From Rhodospirillales bacterium (GTDB lineage Bacteria; Pseudomonadota; Alphaproteobacteria; Acetobacterales; Acetobacteraceae), in NCBI GenBank assembly GCA_947447625.1, contig CANFKS010000024.1:1-43629 (forward strand): DNA of 43,629 bases, written 5' to 3'. Both the position numbers and the translations under genes were made by a program. The notes under the pieces were generated by a model. The model had not been told where the DNA came from, did not search any database, and saw only the letters and a list, made by a program, of their open reading frames with translations. Below, in pieces: positions 34,037 to 42,163 of the stretch (positions within the stretch are counted from its first letter, which is position 1; each line of letters starts with the position of its first letter).

Positions 34037-36484
34037 ATGAACACGTCGCCGCCTGACTTGCCCGATACCGACGGCCTGCCCGTCGCCGCCAGCCTGCCCG
34101 CCCTGCTCGCCAGCCTGGGCGCGGGGCGCAACGCCGTGCTGGTAGCCCCCCCCGGCGCCGGCAAGACCACCCTGGTGCCGCTCGCTGTGCTGCGCGAGGC
34201 CTGGCTCGACGGGCAAAAGATCGTGATGCTCGAACCCCGCCGCCTGGCCGCCCGCGCGGCCGCGACGCGCATGTCGATGCTGATCGGCCAAGCCGTCGGC
34301 GGCCTGATCGGCTATCGCACGCGGCTCGACTCGGCGGTCTCGGCCGCCACCCGCATCGAGGTCGTGACCGAGGGGCTGCTGGTCCGCCGCCTGCAATCCG
34401 ATCCGGGGCTCGACGGCGTCGGCATCGTCATCCTCGACGAAATCCATGAGCGCGCCTTGGAGGCCGACCTCGCCCTCGCCTTCTGCCGCGATCTGCAGAC
34501 CAGCCTGCGCCCCGAATTGCGCCTGCTCGCCATGTCCGCCACCGCCGATGGCGCGAGGCTCTCGGCGTTGCTGGATGCCGATGTGATCGAGAGCGCGGGC
34601 CGCGCCCATCCCGTCGCCGTCAGCCACGCCAGCCGCGACATCGCCGATGCGCGCGATCTGCCGGAGGCCATGGCCAAGGCGGTTCGCGCTGCCCTGGCCG
34701 CCCATCATGGCGACATCCTGGCCTTTCTGCCCGGCATGGGCGAAATCCGCCGCACCGAAACCGCGCTGGCCGGTTGCGGCGCCCTGGTGCTCCCGCTGCA
34801 CGGCGATCTCGCCCTCGCCGAGCAGGACCGGGCGCTGCGCCCCGCCGAGGGGCGGCGCGTGGTGCTGGCGACCTCGATTGCGGAAACCTCGCTCACCGTG
34901 CCCGGCGTGCGGATCGTCATCGACGGCGGCTGGCGCCGGGCGCCGCGGCTTGATCCGGCCACCGGGTTGACCCGCCTCGCCACCTTGCGGATCAGCCGGG
35001 CGGCGGCCGAACAGCGCGCCGGGCGCGCGGGGCGGGAGGCGCCGGGTGTTGCGATGCGGCTGTGGTCCACCGCGCTGCATCGCGGGCTCGCGGCGTTCGA
35101 CCGGCCCGAAATCCTGGAAGCCGAACTCTCCTCGCTGTGCCTGGATTGCGCCGCCTGGGGCGCAGCGCCGGGCGATCTGCCGTTCCCCGATCCGCCGCCG
35201 GCCGGCGCGCTGGCCGCCGGTGTGGCTCTGCTGCGCGATCTCGGCGGGCTCGATGCCGCGGGGCGGATCAGCGATCTCGGCCGCCGCATGGCCCGCATCG
35301 GCGCCCATCCCCGCCTCGCCGCCATGATGCTGGCTGCCGAAACCGAGGAGGAGGGCTCGCTGGCCTGCGACCTCGCCGCCATCCTGGAGGAGCGCGACCC
35401 GTTGCGCGCGCCCGACGCCCCGGCCGATATCGGCCTGCGCGTGCAGGCGCTGGAGGACGGCTATGGCGCCGACCGGGGCGCGATCGCCCGCATCCGCCGC
35501 GCCGCCCAGCAATTCCGCCGCCGCCTCGGCGTCGGCACCGGCAATGGCGCGGCCGATGCCGGGCGCCTGCTTGCCGCCGGCTTCCCCGACCGCATCGCCC
35601 AGCGCCGCGGCGAGCCCGGCAGTTTCCGCCTCTCCGGCGGCGGCGGCGCGCGCATCCCGCTGTCCGACCCGCTGTCCCGCGCGCCGCTGCTCGCCATCGC
35701 CGCCCTCGAACTCAAGGCCGGCGCGCGCATCCGCCTGGCCGCCCCGCTCGACCCCGCCAACCTGCCCGATGCGGTGTCCGCCCGCGTCACCGAGGCGGTG
35801 GAAAGCGGGCTCGATCCGGTGACCGGCTCGGTGCTGGCCCGCCGCCGCCGCCGCCTGGGCGCGCTGATCCTGGAGGACCGCACCGAGCCGGCCGATCCCG
35901 CGGAAACCGCCGCCGCACTGGCGCGCGCGGTGGACATCGCCCGCCTGCCCTGGACCGAGGCGGCCCGCCAAATCCAGGCCCGCATCGGCTGGATGCGCGG
36001 CCTCGACCCCGACGCCTTCCCCGATCTTGCCGACGCGGCGCTGGCCGCCGACCGCGCCTGGCTGGCCGATCACCTGCATGGCGCCTCCCGGCTGGCCGAT
36101 GTCGACAAGATCGACCTCCATACCGTGCTGCGCGCCCAGCTCGACCGGGCCGCCGCCGCCAGGCTCGACCGCGCTCTGCCCCAGCATATCGACCTGCCCG
36201 GCGGCGCCGCGCGCGTGGACTACACCCAGCCGATCCCGCTCGCCGAAGGCCGCGCGCAGCATTTCTACGGCCTGAAAGCCACCCCGCGCCTGGCTGACGG
36301 GCGCATCGAGCTGCGCCTTGCGCTGCTCTCGCCGGCCGGCCGGCCCATCGCCATCACCGGGGACCTCGCCGCCTTCTGGACCGGGGCCTGGGCCGATGCG
36401 CGCAAGGATATGCGCGGCCGCTACCCCAAGCACCATTGGCCCGAAGACCCCGCCACCGCCGCGCCGCACAAGCCCCGCCCATGA
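34037..36484 (+). CDS. hrpB: ATP-dependent helicase HrpB
   Basis: A DEAH-box helicase of 815 residues, the normal length for bacterial HrpB. Walker A APPGAGKTT (37-45), DEIH box (134-137), motif III MSATADG and motif VI EQRAGRAGREAPG are intact; the C-terminal HrpB-specific region ends with RYPKHHWPEDP, the family's hallmark end. The cellular role of HrpB is poorly known (RNA metabolism is presumed). Its TGA is the first triplet of a 13-bp tandem repeat. Divergent from the DsbD-like gene with 69 bp between starts. Confidence 0.96.
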   Translation: MNTSPPDLPDTDGLPVAASLPALLASLGAGRNAVLVAPPGAGKTTLVPLAVLREAWLDGQKIVMLEPRRLAARAAATRMSMLIGQAVGGLIGYRTRLDSAVSAATRIEVVTEGLLVRRLQSDPGLDGVGIVILDEIHERALEADLALAFCRDLQTSLRPELRLLAMSATADGARLSALLDADVIESAGRAHPVAVSHASRDIADARDLPEAMAKAVRAALAAHHGDILAFLPGMGEIRRTETALAGCGALVLPLHGDLALAEQDRALRPAEGRRVVLATSIAETSLTVPGVRIVIDGGWRRAPRLDPATGLTRLATLRISRAAAEQRAGRAGREAPGVAMRLWSTALHRGLAAFDRPEILEAELSSLCLDCAAWGAAPGDLPFPDPPPAGALAAGVALLRDLGGLDAAGRISDLGRRMARIGAHPRLAAMMLAAETEEEGSLACDLAAILEERDPLRAPDAPADIGLRVQALEDGYGADRGAIARIRRAAQQFRRRLGVGTGNGAADAGRLLAAGFPDRIAQRRGEPGSFRLSGGGGARIPLSDPLSRAPLLAIAALELKAGARIRLAAPLDPANLPDAVSARVTEAVESGLDPVTGSVLARRRRRLGALILEDRTEPADPAETAAALARAVDIARLPWTEAARQIQARIGWMRGLDPDAFPDLADAALAADRAWLADHLHGASRLADVDKIDLHTVLRAQLDRAAAARLDRALPQHIDLPGGAARVDYTQPIPLAEGRAQHFYGLKATPRLADGRIELRLALLSPAGRPIAITGDLAAFWTGAWADARKDMRGRYPKHHWPEDPATAAPHKPRP

Positions 36485-36533
36485 CTGGCGCCGTTGACTG
36501 GCGCCGTTGACCGGCGCCGCTGACCGGCGCCGC
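36482..36533. repeat. 13-bp tandem repeat at the hrpB stop codon
   Basis: Four units: TGACTGGCGCCGT twice (36482 and 36495), then TGACCGGCGCCGC twice (36508 and 36521). Each contains the palindrome GGCGCC. The array starts with the hrpB TGA. Units 1-2 and 3-4 differ by two bases, so an original pair seems to have duplicated. Confidence 0.95.
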
Positions 36534-36547
36534 GCGCGCCGCATGAT

Positions 36548-36563
36548 GTGACAACAGTTTCAC
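36548..36563. promoter_or_regulatory. Imperfect palindrome upstream of the protease/two-component genes
   Basis: GTGACAACAGTTTCAC has dyad symmetry in its outer GTGA/TCAC and some inner positions (10 of 16). It lies in the 229-bp gap before the protease gene, where an operator would be expected. OmpR-type regulators more often bind direct repeats, so this is a weak candidate. Confidence 0.25.
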
Positions 36564-36713
36564 TCCGGCGCCATGCAACACCGCGCCGGGTAATCTTGTT
36601 GCGCGGGCTCGAAAGGCCCACCTTGCTGCCATGAACAAGCGAGTCCATGCCGCCCCCGCCCTGACGCCGCCGCCCCGACGCTGCCACCGATCCATGATCA
36701 CGGAGCCTTCGCC

Positions 36714-37775
36714 ATGACTGCCCTGACCCGCCGTGCGAGCCTTGTCGCAGCCCTGCTGCCCTTCGCCTCCGCTTGGGCGGCCCCCGCCTTGGCGCGCAGC
36801 GGGCCCGACAGCTTTGCCCCGCTGGTCAAGCGGGTGATGCCGTCGGTGGTCAATATCGGCGTCACCGAAACCGTCGCGGGGGGCGATCCGCTGGCCCATC
36901 TGCCGCCCGAGATCCGCCGCCAGTTCCGCGAGCGCTTCCGCCAGCGGCGCGAGCAGGTGACCGGCGTGGGCTCGGGCTTCATCATCGATCCCTCCGGCTA
37001 CATCGTCACCAACAACCATGTCGTCGGCACCGCCGATGCGATCCTCGTCGTGCTGTCCGACGGCACCGAACTGCCCGCCCGGCGCGTCGGCACCGATGAT
37101 CTGACGGATATCGCGCTCATCAAGGTGGCGGCCCCCAGGGCCCTGCCGGCCGCCACCTGGGGCGACAGCAAGGCGGTCGAAGTGGGGGATTGGGTGATCG
37201 CGGCGGGCAATCCGTTCGGCCTTGGCGGCTCGGTCAGCGCCGGCATCGTCTCGGCGCTGGGGCGCGATATCCAGGCCGGGGTGTTCGACGATTTCCTGCA
37301 GATCGACGCCCCCATCAACCCCGGCAATTCCGGCGGCCCGCTGTTTAACATGGAGGGCCAGGTGGTCGGCGTGAACTCGGCGATCTATTCGCCCACCGGC
37401 GGCTCGGTCGGCATCGGCTTTGCCATCCCGGCCGAACTGGTCAGCCGCATCGTCAACGAATTGCGCGTCAATGGCCGCATCGAGCGCGGCTGGCTCGGGG
37501 TCTCCGTCACCGAGGTGCCGCTCAGCACGCGCGGGCCGGCCGGCGTCGGCATCGCCGCACTCGACCGCAACGGACCCGCCGTGCGGGCGGGGCTGCGGCA
37601 GGGCGATGTCGTGACCACGCTCAATGGGCAGGCGATCGAATCGACCCGCCATATGATCAAGGTGATCGCCCTCACGCTGCCCGGCAACGCCGTTCGCATC
37701 ACCATCCGCCGCCAGGGCAAGGACTTCGAAGTCTCCGTCCCGGTCGGCCGCCGCCCCAAGCCCGAGGAGAACTGA
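36714..37775 (+). CDS. Do/DegP-like periplasmic serine protease with one PDZ domain
   Basis: A 353-residue HtrA-family protease with an N-terminal signal (twin-Arg-like RR at 6-7, hydrophobic stretch, cleavage near residue 28). Catalytic triad H102 (TNNHVV), D132 (LTDIALIK) and S206 (NPGNSGGPL). A single PDZ domain covers about residues 240-345, so it is DegS-like in size but secreted in appearance. GGAG lies upstream of ATG. The response regulator starts one base after its stop, so the protease is almost certainly co-transcribed with its regulator and belongs to an envelope stress circuit. Confidence 0.9.
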   Translation: MTALTRRASLVAALLPFASAWAAPALARSGPDSFAPLVKRVMPSVVNIGVTETVAGGDPLAHLPPEIRRQFRERFRQRREQVTGVGSGFIIDPSGYIVTNNHVVGTADAILVVLSDGTELPARRVGTDDLTDIALIKVAAPRALPAATWGDSKAVEVGDWVIAAGNPFGLGGSVSAGIVSALGRDIQAGVFDDFLQIDAPINPGNSGGPLFNMEGQVVGVNSAIYSPTGGSVGIGFAIPAELVSRIVNELRVNGRIERGWLGVSVTEVPLSTRGPAGVGIAALDRNGPAVRAGLRQGDVVTTLNGQAIESTRHMIKVIALTLPGNAVRITIRRQGKDFEVSVPVGRRPKPEEN

Positions 37776-37776
37776 C

Positions 37777-38460
37777 ATGCGCATTCTGGTGGTGGAAGAC
37801 GACAAGGACGTCGGCGCCTTCATCGTCAAGGGCCTCAAGGAGGCCGGCCACGTCGTGGAACATGCCGCAACCGGGCGGGACGGGCTGTTTCTCGCCGCCT
37901 CCGAGGCGTTCGATGCCATCGTGCTGGACCGGATGCTGCCCGGCGGGGTCGATGGGTTGCGCCTGCTTGAAACCCTGCGCAGCCAGGGCAATGCCACGCC
38001 GGTGCTGTTCCTGTCCGCGCTGGCCCAGGTCGATGAGCGGGTCAAGGGCCTCAAGGCCGGCGGCGACGACTACATGACCAAGCCGTTCTCCTTCGCCGAA
38101 CTGCTCGCCCGTGTCGAAGCCCTCACCCGGCGCGGCCGCGGCGACGGGCCGACGACCAAGCTCGTGGTGGCGGACCTGGAGATGGACCTGCTCTCGCGCA
38201 GCGTGAAGCGCGGCGGCAAGAAGGTGGATCTGCAACCCCGCGAATTCCGCCTCCTCGAATTCCTGATGCGCCATGCCGGCCAGGTCGTGACCCGCACGAT
38301 GCTGCTCGAGGGGGTGTGGGATTATCATTTCGATCCGCAAACCAACGTGATCGATGTCCATGTCTCGCGCCTGCGGCAAAAGGTGGACAAGCCCTATCCG
38401 TTGCCGTTGATCCATACGGTGCGCAATGCGGGGTATATGCTGCGGCTCGAGGCGCCGTGA
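37777..38460 (+). CDS. OmpR/PhoB-family response regulator
   Basis: A 227-residue two-component regulator. Receiver domain at residues 1-115 with acidic pocket E7-D8-D9, phosphoacceptor D51 (IVLDRMLP), T/S at the SALAQ segment and K102 (MTKPFSF). A winged-helix DNA-binding domain follows (about 130-225; PREFRLLEFLMRH and NVIDVHVSRLRQKVD). It starts 1 bp after the protease stop. The cognate kinase lies 136 bp downstream, behind repeat A copy 2. Probable role: sensing envelope damage and controlling the upstream protease. Confidence 0.93.
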   Translation: MRILVVEDDKDVGAFIVKGLKEAGHVVEHAATGRDGLFLAASEAFDAIVLDRMLPGGVDGLRLLETLRSQGNATPVLFLSALAQVDERVKGLKAGGDDYMTKPFSFAELLARVEALTRRGRGDGPTTKLVVADLEMDLLSRSVKRGGKKVDLQPREFRLLEFLMRHAGQVVTRTMLLEGVWDYHFDPQTNVIDVHVSRLRQKVDKPYPLPLIHTVRNAGYMLRLEAP

Positions 38461-38472
38461 GGCGGGGGCAGG

Positions 38473-38596
38473 CGGTTCTTTTCTTGACAAAAAAGCAGCA
38501 AAACAAAATCCCCCCGCTTGTTGCCCGCGCAGAGGGGCGAAGCCGATCGGATAAAAGTTTTTTGCTTCTTTTTTTCAAAAAAGAAGCCCTTCCTTT
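38473..38596. repeat. Palindromic repeat family A, copy 2 (inside a two-component operon)
   Basis: The right arm is well conserved (AAAAGTTTTTTGCTTC, then TTTTTTTCAAAAAAGAAG, then CCCTTCCTT). The left arm is strongly diverged (TTCTTTTCTTGACAAAAAAG, then CAGCAAAACAAAATCCCCCC). The middle matches copy 3 in GTTGCCCG, the CC-ATCGG segment and AAAAG. The element lies between the response regulator stop and the kinase ATG and touches that ATG, so it forms the kinase's translation start region. The eroded left arm should weaken its terminator stem. Confidence 0.75.
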
Positions 38597-39982
38597 ATGA
38601 CCATCCCCTCCAAAGCCCTGGTCGACCGCCTGTTCCGCAGCGCCGGGGTGCGCTTCGGCGTGATCTATGCCGCGCTGTTCGGCATCAGCGCCGCGGCCCT
38701 GGCCGCCTTCGTATGGTGGTCCACGCTCGGGCTGCTCGATCGCCAGACCGACACCGCCATCGAAACCGACGCCCAGGCCTTGTCGGAGCGCTACGCCACC
38801 GGGGGGCTGCCGGCGCTGGTCGAGTTGATCCGTCAGCGCATTGAAAGCAATGGCGACGACGACGCGGTCTATCTGGTGACGGACCCGGCGTTCCGCAAAA
38901 TCGACGGCAATCTCGACGGTTGGCCGCGCGGCATGATGATCGATGCCGAGCGCGAGGAAATCGCCATCATGCGCGCCGATGTGATGGTGGCCTCCGCGCT
39001 GCACCATTACGAACTGCCCGCGGGGTTCCATTTGCTGGTCGGGCGCGATGTGGAGGCGAAAACCGGGCTGCGCCGCCTGATGCGCGATGCGATGGTGTGG
39101 GCGGCGGGCATTGCGATTGCGCTGGGTTCGGTGGGCGCCTGGGCGGTGCGCGGCCTGTTTCGCGCCACCTTGGCCGATGTGGCGGCGACGGCGCAGGCGA
39201 TCTCGGCGGGCGATCTGACGCGGCGCGTGCGGATCACCGGGCAGGGCGACGAGTTCGACCTGCTGGCCGGCACCATCAACGACATGCTCGACCGGATCGA
39301 GGCGCTGATGGACGGGGTGCGCCAGGTGTCCAACGCCATCGCCCATGATTTGCGCACCCCCATCACCCGCGCGCGCAACCGCCTGGAGGACGCCTCGATC
39401 CATGCCACCACGCCCGAGGCGCTGCACGCCGCGATCGCGCGCGCCGAGGCCGATCTGGATGGCGTGATGGCGATATTCCAGGCGCTGCTGCGGATCGCCG
39501 AAATCGAGGCGGGATCGCGCCGCTCGGCCTTTGCGATGTTCGATGCGGTGCCGCTGCTGGTCGATCTGGCCGAACTCTACGAGGCCGTCGCGGAGGAGCG
39601 CGGGCAAAGGTTCACCGCCCGCCTGCCCGACACGCTGCCGATGTTCGGCGACCGGGACATGGTGCAGCAGGCCGTCGCCAACATGATCGACAACGCCATC
39701 AAATTCACCCCCGAGGGCGGCGGCATCGTCCTGTCCGCCGCGGCGCTGCCGGGCGATGTGACGATCGGGGTGAGCGATGGCGGGCCGGGCATTCCCGAGC
39801 CCGACCGCGCGCGCGCGACGGAGCGGTTCTTTCGCGGGGAGACCGCCCGCAACACGCCGGGCTCGGGGCTGGGCCTCGCGCTGGTGCAGGCGGTGGCGCA
39901 TCTGCATGGCGGGGTGCTGACGCTGGACGACAATGCGCCGGGCCTGCGCGCGAGCCTGCATTTGCGCGCATCCGAACGCTGA
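38597..39982 (+). CDS. Sensor histidine kinase
   Basis: A 461-residue HAMP-type kinase. TM1 about 18-42, a periplasmic sensor region of about 120 residues, TM2 about 165-187, HAMP about 187-240. The phospho-accepting histidine is H250 (SNAIAHDLRTPITRAR). The ATPase domain shows N-box NMIDNAIKF, G1 DGGPGIP and G2 GSGLGLALV. The start ATG directly abuts repeat A copy 2, with only a weak AAGAAG site 10 bp upstream, so kinase translation may be low. It is the expected partner of the regulator at 37777-38460. Confidence 0.92.
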   Translation: MTIPSKALVDRLFRSAGVRFGVIYAALFGISAAALAAFVWWSTLGLLDRQTDTAIETDAQALSERYATGGLPALVELIRQRIESNGDDDAVYLVTDPAFRKIDGNLDGWPRGMMIDAEREEIAIMRADVMVASALHHYELPAGFHLLVGRDVEAKTGLRRLMRDAMVWAAGIAIALGSVGAWAVRGLFRATLADVAATAQAISAGDLTRRVRITGQGDEFDLLAGTINDMLDRIEALMDGVRQVSNAIAHDLRTPITRARNRLEDASIHATTPEALHAAIARAEADLDGVMAIFQALLRIAEIEAGSRRSAFAMFDAVPLLVDLAELYEAVAEERGQRFTARLPDTLPMFGDRDMVQQAVANMIDNAIKFTPEGGGIVLSAAALPGDVTIGVSDGGPGIPEPDRARATERFFRGETARNTPGSGLGLALVQAVAHLHGGVLTLDDNAPGLRASLHLRASER

Positions 39983-40032
39983 TACCGAAACCCTGTGATC
40001 GCTGCTCTTCCGCGATCACAGGGTTTCGGTAT
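39982..40032. terminator. Perfect 21-bp hairpin after the histidine kinase gene
   Basis: The arm starting ATACCGAAACCCTG (39982-40002) pairs perfectly over 21 bp with the arm ending CAGGGTTTCGGTAT (40012-40032), with a 9-nt loop. The stem begins at the last base of the kinase stop. There is no T tract, so it may act as a 3'-end stabiliser or factor-dependent terminator. Confidence 0.6.
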
Positions 40033-40061
40033 GCGCGCCGGGTTGGTGGGCGGCGGCGCGC

Positions 40062-40109
40062 AAAAAAAAGACTCATACCGAGGGTCGCGCTTTGCGAGCC
40101 TTGGTATGA
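40062..40109 (-). terminator. Rho-independent terminator of the epoxide-hydrolase-like gene
   Basis: On the minus strand the stem TCATACCAAGGCTCGC / GCGACCCTCGGTATGA (40073-40109; one mismatch and one wobble, 5-nt loop) is followed 3 nt later by eight T residues (40062-40069). This is a strong intrinsic terminator. Its ATACC outer edge resembles the neighbouring hairpin at 39982-40032. Confidence 0.85.
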
Positions 40110-40125
40110 TACTCCGGCTTGGGGG

Positions 40126-41166
40126 TCAGGGTTTCCCCAAGACGGGCCACAAGGCGGGGAAGCGCCGCGCCAGCCAGTGCGTGAGTGCCGCATTGACCGC
40201 GACCGGGGCCTCCTGCGCCATCCAATGGCCGGATTGCACCACCACCTCCTCCAGATCCGCGCAATCCCGCCGCATCGGCTCGGCGAGGCGGGAGTCCATG
40301 GTTTCGCAGGTGTAGTCGAACGCCCCGTGCAGAAACAGCACCGGCATCGCGAGTTTTCCGCCACCCGCGGCGCGGCGCGCATAGGCGATGTTGCGGTCAT
40401 GGTTCATGTACCACGAATCGGGCCCGGCAAAGCCGGTGCGCCCGAGGGCCGCGGCATAGGCGGCGAGGTCGGCCGCGCTCAGCACATCGGCATCGCGGGG
40501 CACATCCGGGGCTTGCGCCGCGCCGCCGAACCAGCCGCCATCGCGCCTGGTGGTCGCGGTGCGCGCGGGTTTTTTGCGCCCGGCGGGCGCGCCCTTGCGG
40601 AACAGCGCCTTGACGGTGGCGGTCACATCGGCCTCGAAGGCGGTGTGCGCGCGGTCGAAATTCTCGATGTAGAACATCTGGTAGTCCCATTGCCCCGCCG
40701 GGTATTCGGCCGCGGGATAGACCGCGCGATCCACCAGCGGCAGGAAATTCGCGGGCGCGAAGCCGTCGGCGAAATGCGGCACGCACAGAGCGGCAACCCC
40801 GTGGCAGCGCTCGGGATGATGGCTCGCGATGCTCCACACCACCGGCGCCCCCCAATCATGCCCCACCCAGATCGCCCGCTCATGGCCGAGAGAGTCGAGC
40901 AGTTCGATCATGTCGGCCACGCTGTGTTCCAGGGCGTAATCCGCCTGCTGCGCATAGCAGCCCGACCGCCCGTAGCCGCGCATGTCCGGCGCGATGGCGC
41001 GAAAGCCGAGGGCTGCCAGCACCGGCAGTTGATGGCGCCACGACAGCGACAATTCGGGCCAGCCATGCACGAATATCACCGGCGTGCCGTCCGCCGGGCC
41101 GCAGGCGAGATAGAAACTGGTGTGGCGCGCGCTCTTGGTCACGTGCTCGGTGATCGGATGGATCAT
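40126..41166 (-). CDS. Alpha/beta hydrolase, epoxide-hydrolase-like
   Basis: A 346-residue alpha/beta hydrolase of the soluble epoxide hydrolase group. Oxyanion motif HGWPE (34-38), nucleophile D104 in VGHDWGAPV, the acid in HGAFDYTCE and the base histidine in SGHWMAQE are all in order; the SWYMNHDR segment may carry a lid tyrosine. An aspartate nucleophile favours epoxide hydrolase or dehalogenase over esterase; the HDWG motif and HGWPE favour epoxide hydrolase. It starts 50 bp from a divergent GntR regulator, its likely controller, and ends at a strong terminator. Confidence 0.87.
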   Translation of the reverse strand: MIHPITEHVTKSARHTSFYLACGPADGTPVIFVHGWPELSLSWRHQLPVLAALGFRAIAPDMRGYGRSGCYAQQADYALEHSVADMIELLDSLGHERAIWVGHDWGAPVVWSIASHHPERCHGVAALCVPHFADGFAPANFLPLVDRAVYPAAEYPAGQWDYQMFYIENFDRAHTAFEADVTATVKALFRKGAPAGRKKPARTATTRRDGGWFGGAAQAPDVPRDADVLSAADLAAYAAALGRTGFAGPDSWYMNHDRNIAYARRAAGGGKLAMPVLFLHGAFDYTCETMDSRLAEPMRRDCADLEEVVVQSGHWMAQEAPVAVNAALTHWLARRFPALWPVLGKP

Positions 41167-41172
41167 GGGAGG

Positions 41173-41194
41173 CTCCGCCGTTTGATGGCGGGAG
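41173..41194. promoter_or_regulatory. Inverted repeat in the hydrolase/GntR divergent promoter region
   Basis: CTCCGCC and GGCGGGAG flank GTTTGAT, an inverted repeat with one bulged base, within the 50-bp gap between the divergent starts; GTGTATTACG follows. It is a plausible operator for the GntR protein but does not clearly match the usual GT-N-TA-N-AC pattern. Confidence 0.3.
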
Positions 41195-41216
41195 TGTATT
41201 ACGTTCGACCCCCACC

Positions 41217-42029
41217 ATGACAAGCCGCCCCGGATCGGCCTATGAACGCGCAATGCCCAATCCCCGCTCCTTCGTTGCACCCCCCTTCGTCGCACCCCCC
41301 TTCGTCGCACACCGCCTCGTTCGCGGCGGCGGCCCGCTCTACCGCCAGGCCGCGGCCCAGTTGCGGGCCGCGATCGCCAGCGGACGCATCGCGCTCGGCA
41401 GCGAATTGCCGACCGAGGCGGCCCTCGCATGCGGCTTCGACGTCAGCCTCATCACGCTGCGCCACGCGCTGCGCGAACTCGAAACCGAAGGCCTGATCCG
41501 CAAGCGCGCCGCCAAGCCCGCCACCGTCGTCGCCGCCCTGCCCCGGCCCCCCGCGGTCCGCCCGCTCAACAGCATCGAAGACGTGGTGCAAGCGGCCTCG
41601 GGCGGCGATCTGCGCATCGCCAGCTACGGACCCCGCCGCGCCCCCGAAGCCGCCGCCGCCTTCGGGCTTGACGCGGCGGCCGAACTCTATTGCCTGCGCG
41701 GGCGGCTGTTCATCGGAGGCGCGCCGCTCAGCGAAGTGACGATCTATTTTCCCCCCGCAATCGGCGCCCGGCTGACGCGGGCGGATTTCGATGACGTGGT
41801 CGTGTTCCGCTCGGTCGAACGCAGGCTCGGCATCCGGCTCGAAGGCGCACGCATCACGGTGACGGCCGAACGCGCGGATGCGGCACTGGCGCGGGCACTC
41901 GATATCGAGGAAGCCGACCCCGTGCTGGTGAGCCGCATGCTGTGGCGCGGGCCGGATGGGGCGCCGGTGGAACTGACGATCGCGCGGCATCGGGCGGATC
42001 GGTATAGTTTGAGTTATGAGTTTCCCTGA
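41217..42029 (+). CDS. GntR-family transcriptional regulator with UTRA domain (HutC type)
   Basis: A 270-residue regulator. The winged-helix domain covers about residues 35-105 (LYRQAAAQLRAAIASGRIALG, then LPTEAALACGFDVSLITLRHAL and LETEGLIRKR; quoted in part). The UTRA effector-binding domain runs from about 125 to the end. The N-terminus contains a 15-bp-repeat-encoded FVAPP FVAPP FVAHR stretch. Neither ATG at 41217 nor ATG at 41253 has a clear ribosome binding site, so the start is uncertain. It is divergent from the epoxide-hydrolase-like gene, and its stop lies 6 bp before repeat A copy 3. Confidence 0.88.
   Translation: MTSRPGSAYERAMPNPRSFVAPPFVAPPFVAHRLVRGGGPLYRQAAAQLRAAIASGRIALGSELPTEAALACGFDVSLITLRHALRELETEGLIRKRAAKPATVVAALPRPPAVRPLNSIEDVVQAASGGDLRIASYGPRRAPEAAAAFGLDAAAELYCLRGRLFIGGAPLSEVTIYFPPAIGARLTRADFDDVVVFRSVERRLGIRLEGARITVTAERADAALARALDIEEADPVLVSRMLWRGPDGAPVELTIARHRADRYSLSYEFP
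41271..41315 (+). repeat. 15-bp in-frame tandem repeat in the GntR gene
   Basis: Three units of TTCGTCGCACCCCCC type at 41271, 41286 and 41301 (the first has T for C at position 6, the third diverges at the end), encoding FVAPP, FVAPP and FVAHR ahead of the DNA-binding domain. Confidence 0.85.
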
Positions 42030-42035
42030 TTGGGG

Positions 42036-42163
42036 AAGGAAGCGCTTCTTTTTTTGAAAAAAAAGAAGCAAAAAAACTTCCCCCCGTTGTTGCCCGGGGA
42101 GGCACAAGGCCAATCGGGGAAAAGTTTTTTGCTTCTTTTTTTCAAAAAAGAAGCGCTTGCTTC
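42036..42163. repeat. Palindromic repeat family A, copy 3 (bidirectional terminator-like)
   Basis: 128 bp at a convergent junction. Left arm AAGGAAGCGCTTC, then TTTTTTTGAAAAAAAAGAAG, then CAAAAAAACTTCCCCCC; middle GTTGTTGCCCGGGGAGGCAC; right arm GGGGAAAAGTTTTTTGCTTC, then TTTTTTTCAAAAAAGAAG, then CGCTTGCTTC. It shares the whole layout with copy 1 and the middle with copy 2. It fills the gap between the GntR stop and the stop of the dehydrogenase, overlapping the latter by two bases. Confidence 0.85.

Noticed and set aside
31868-36544. A 1558-codon minus-strand open frame covering the DsbD-like gene and most of hrpB
   Set aside because: Only the part up to 33967 matches a family (DsbD/ScsB). 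The rest is antisense to the clear HrpB helicase and is an artefact of high GC content.
40177-41220. A 347-codon plus-strand frame opposite the epoxide-hydrolase-like gene
   Set aside because: No domain signature; the minus-strand gene has a complete catalytic triad.
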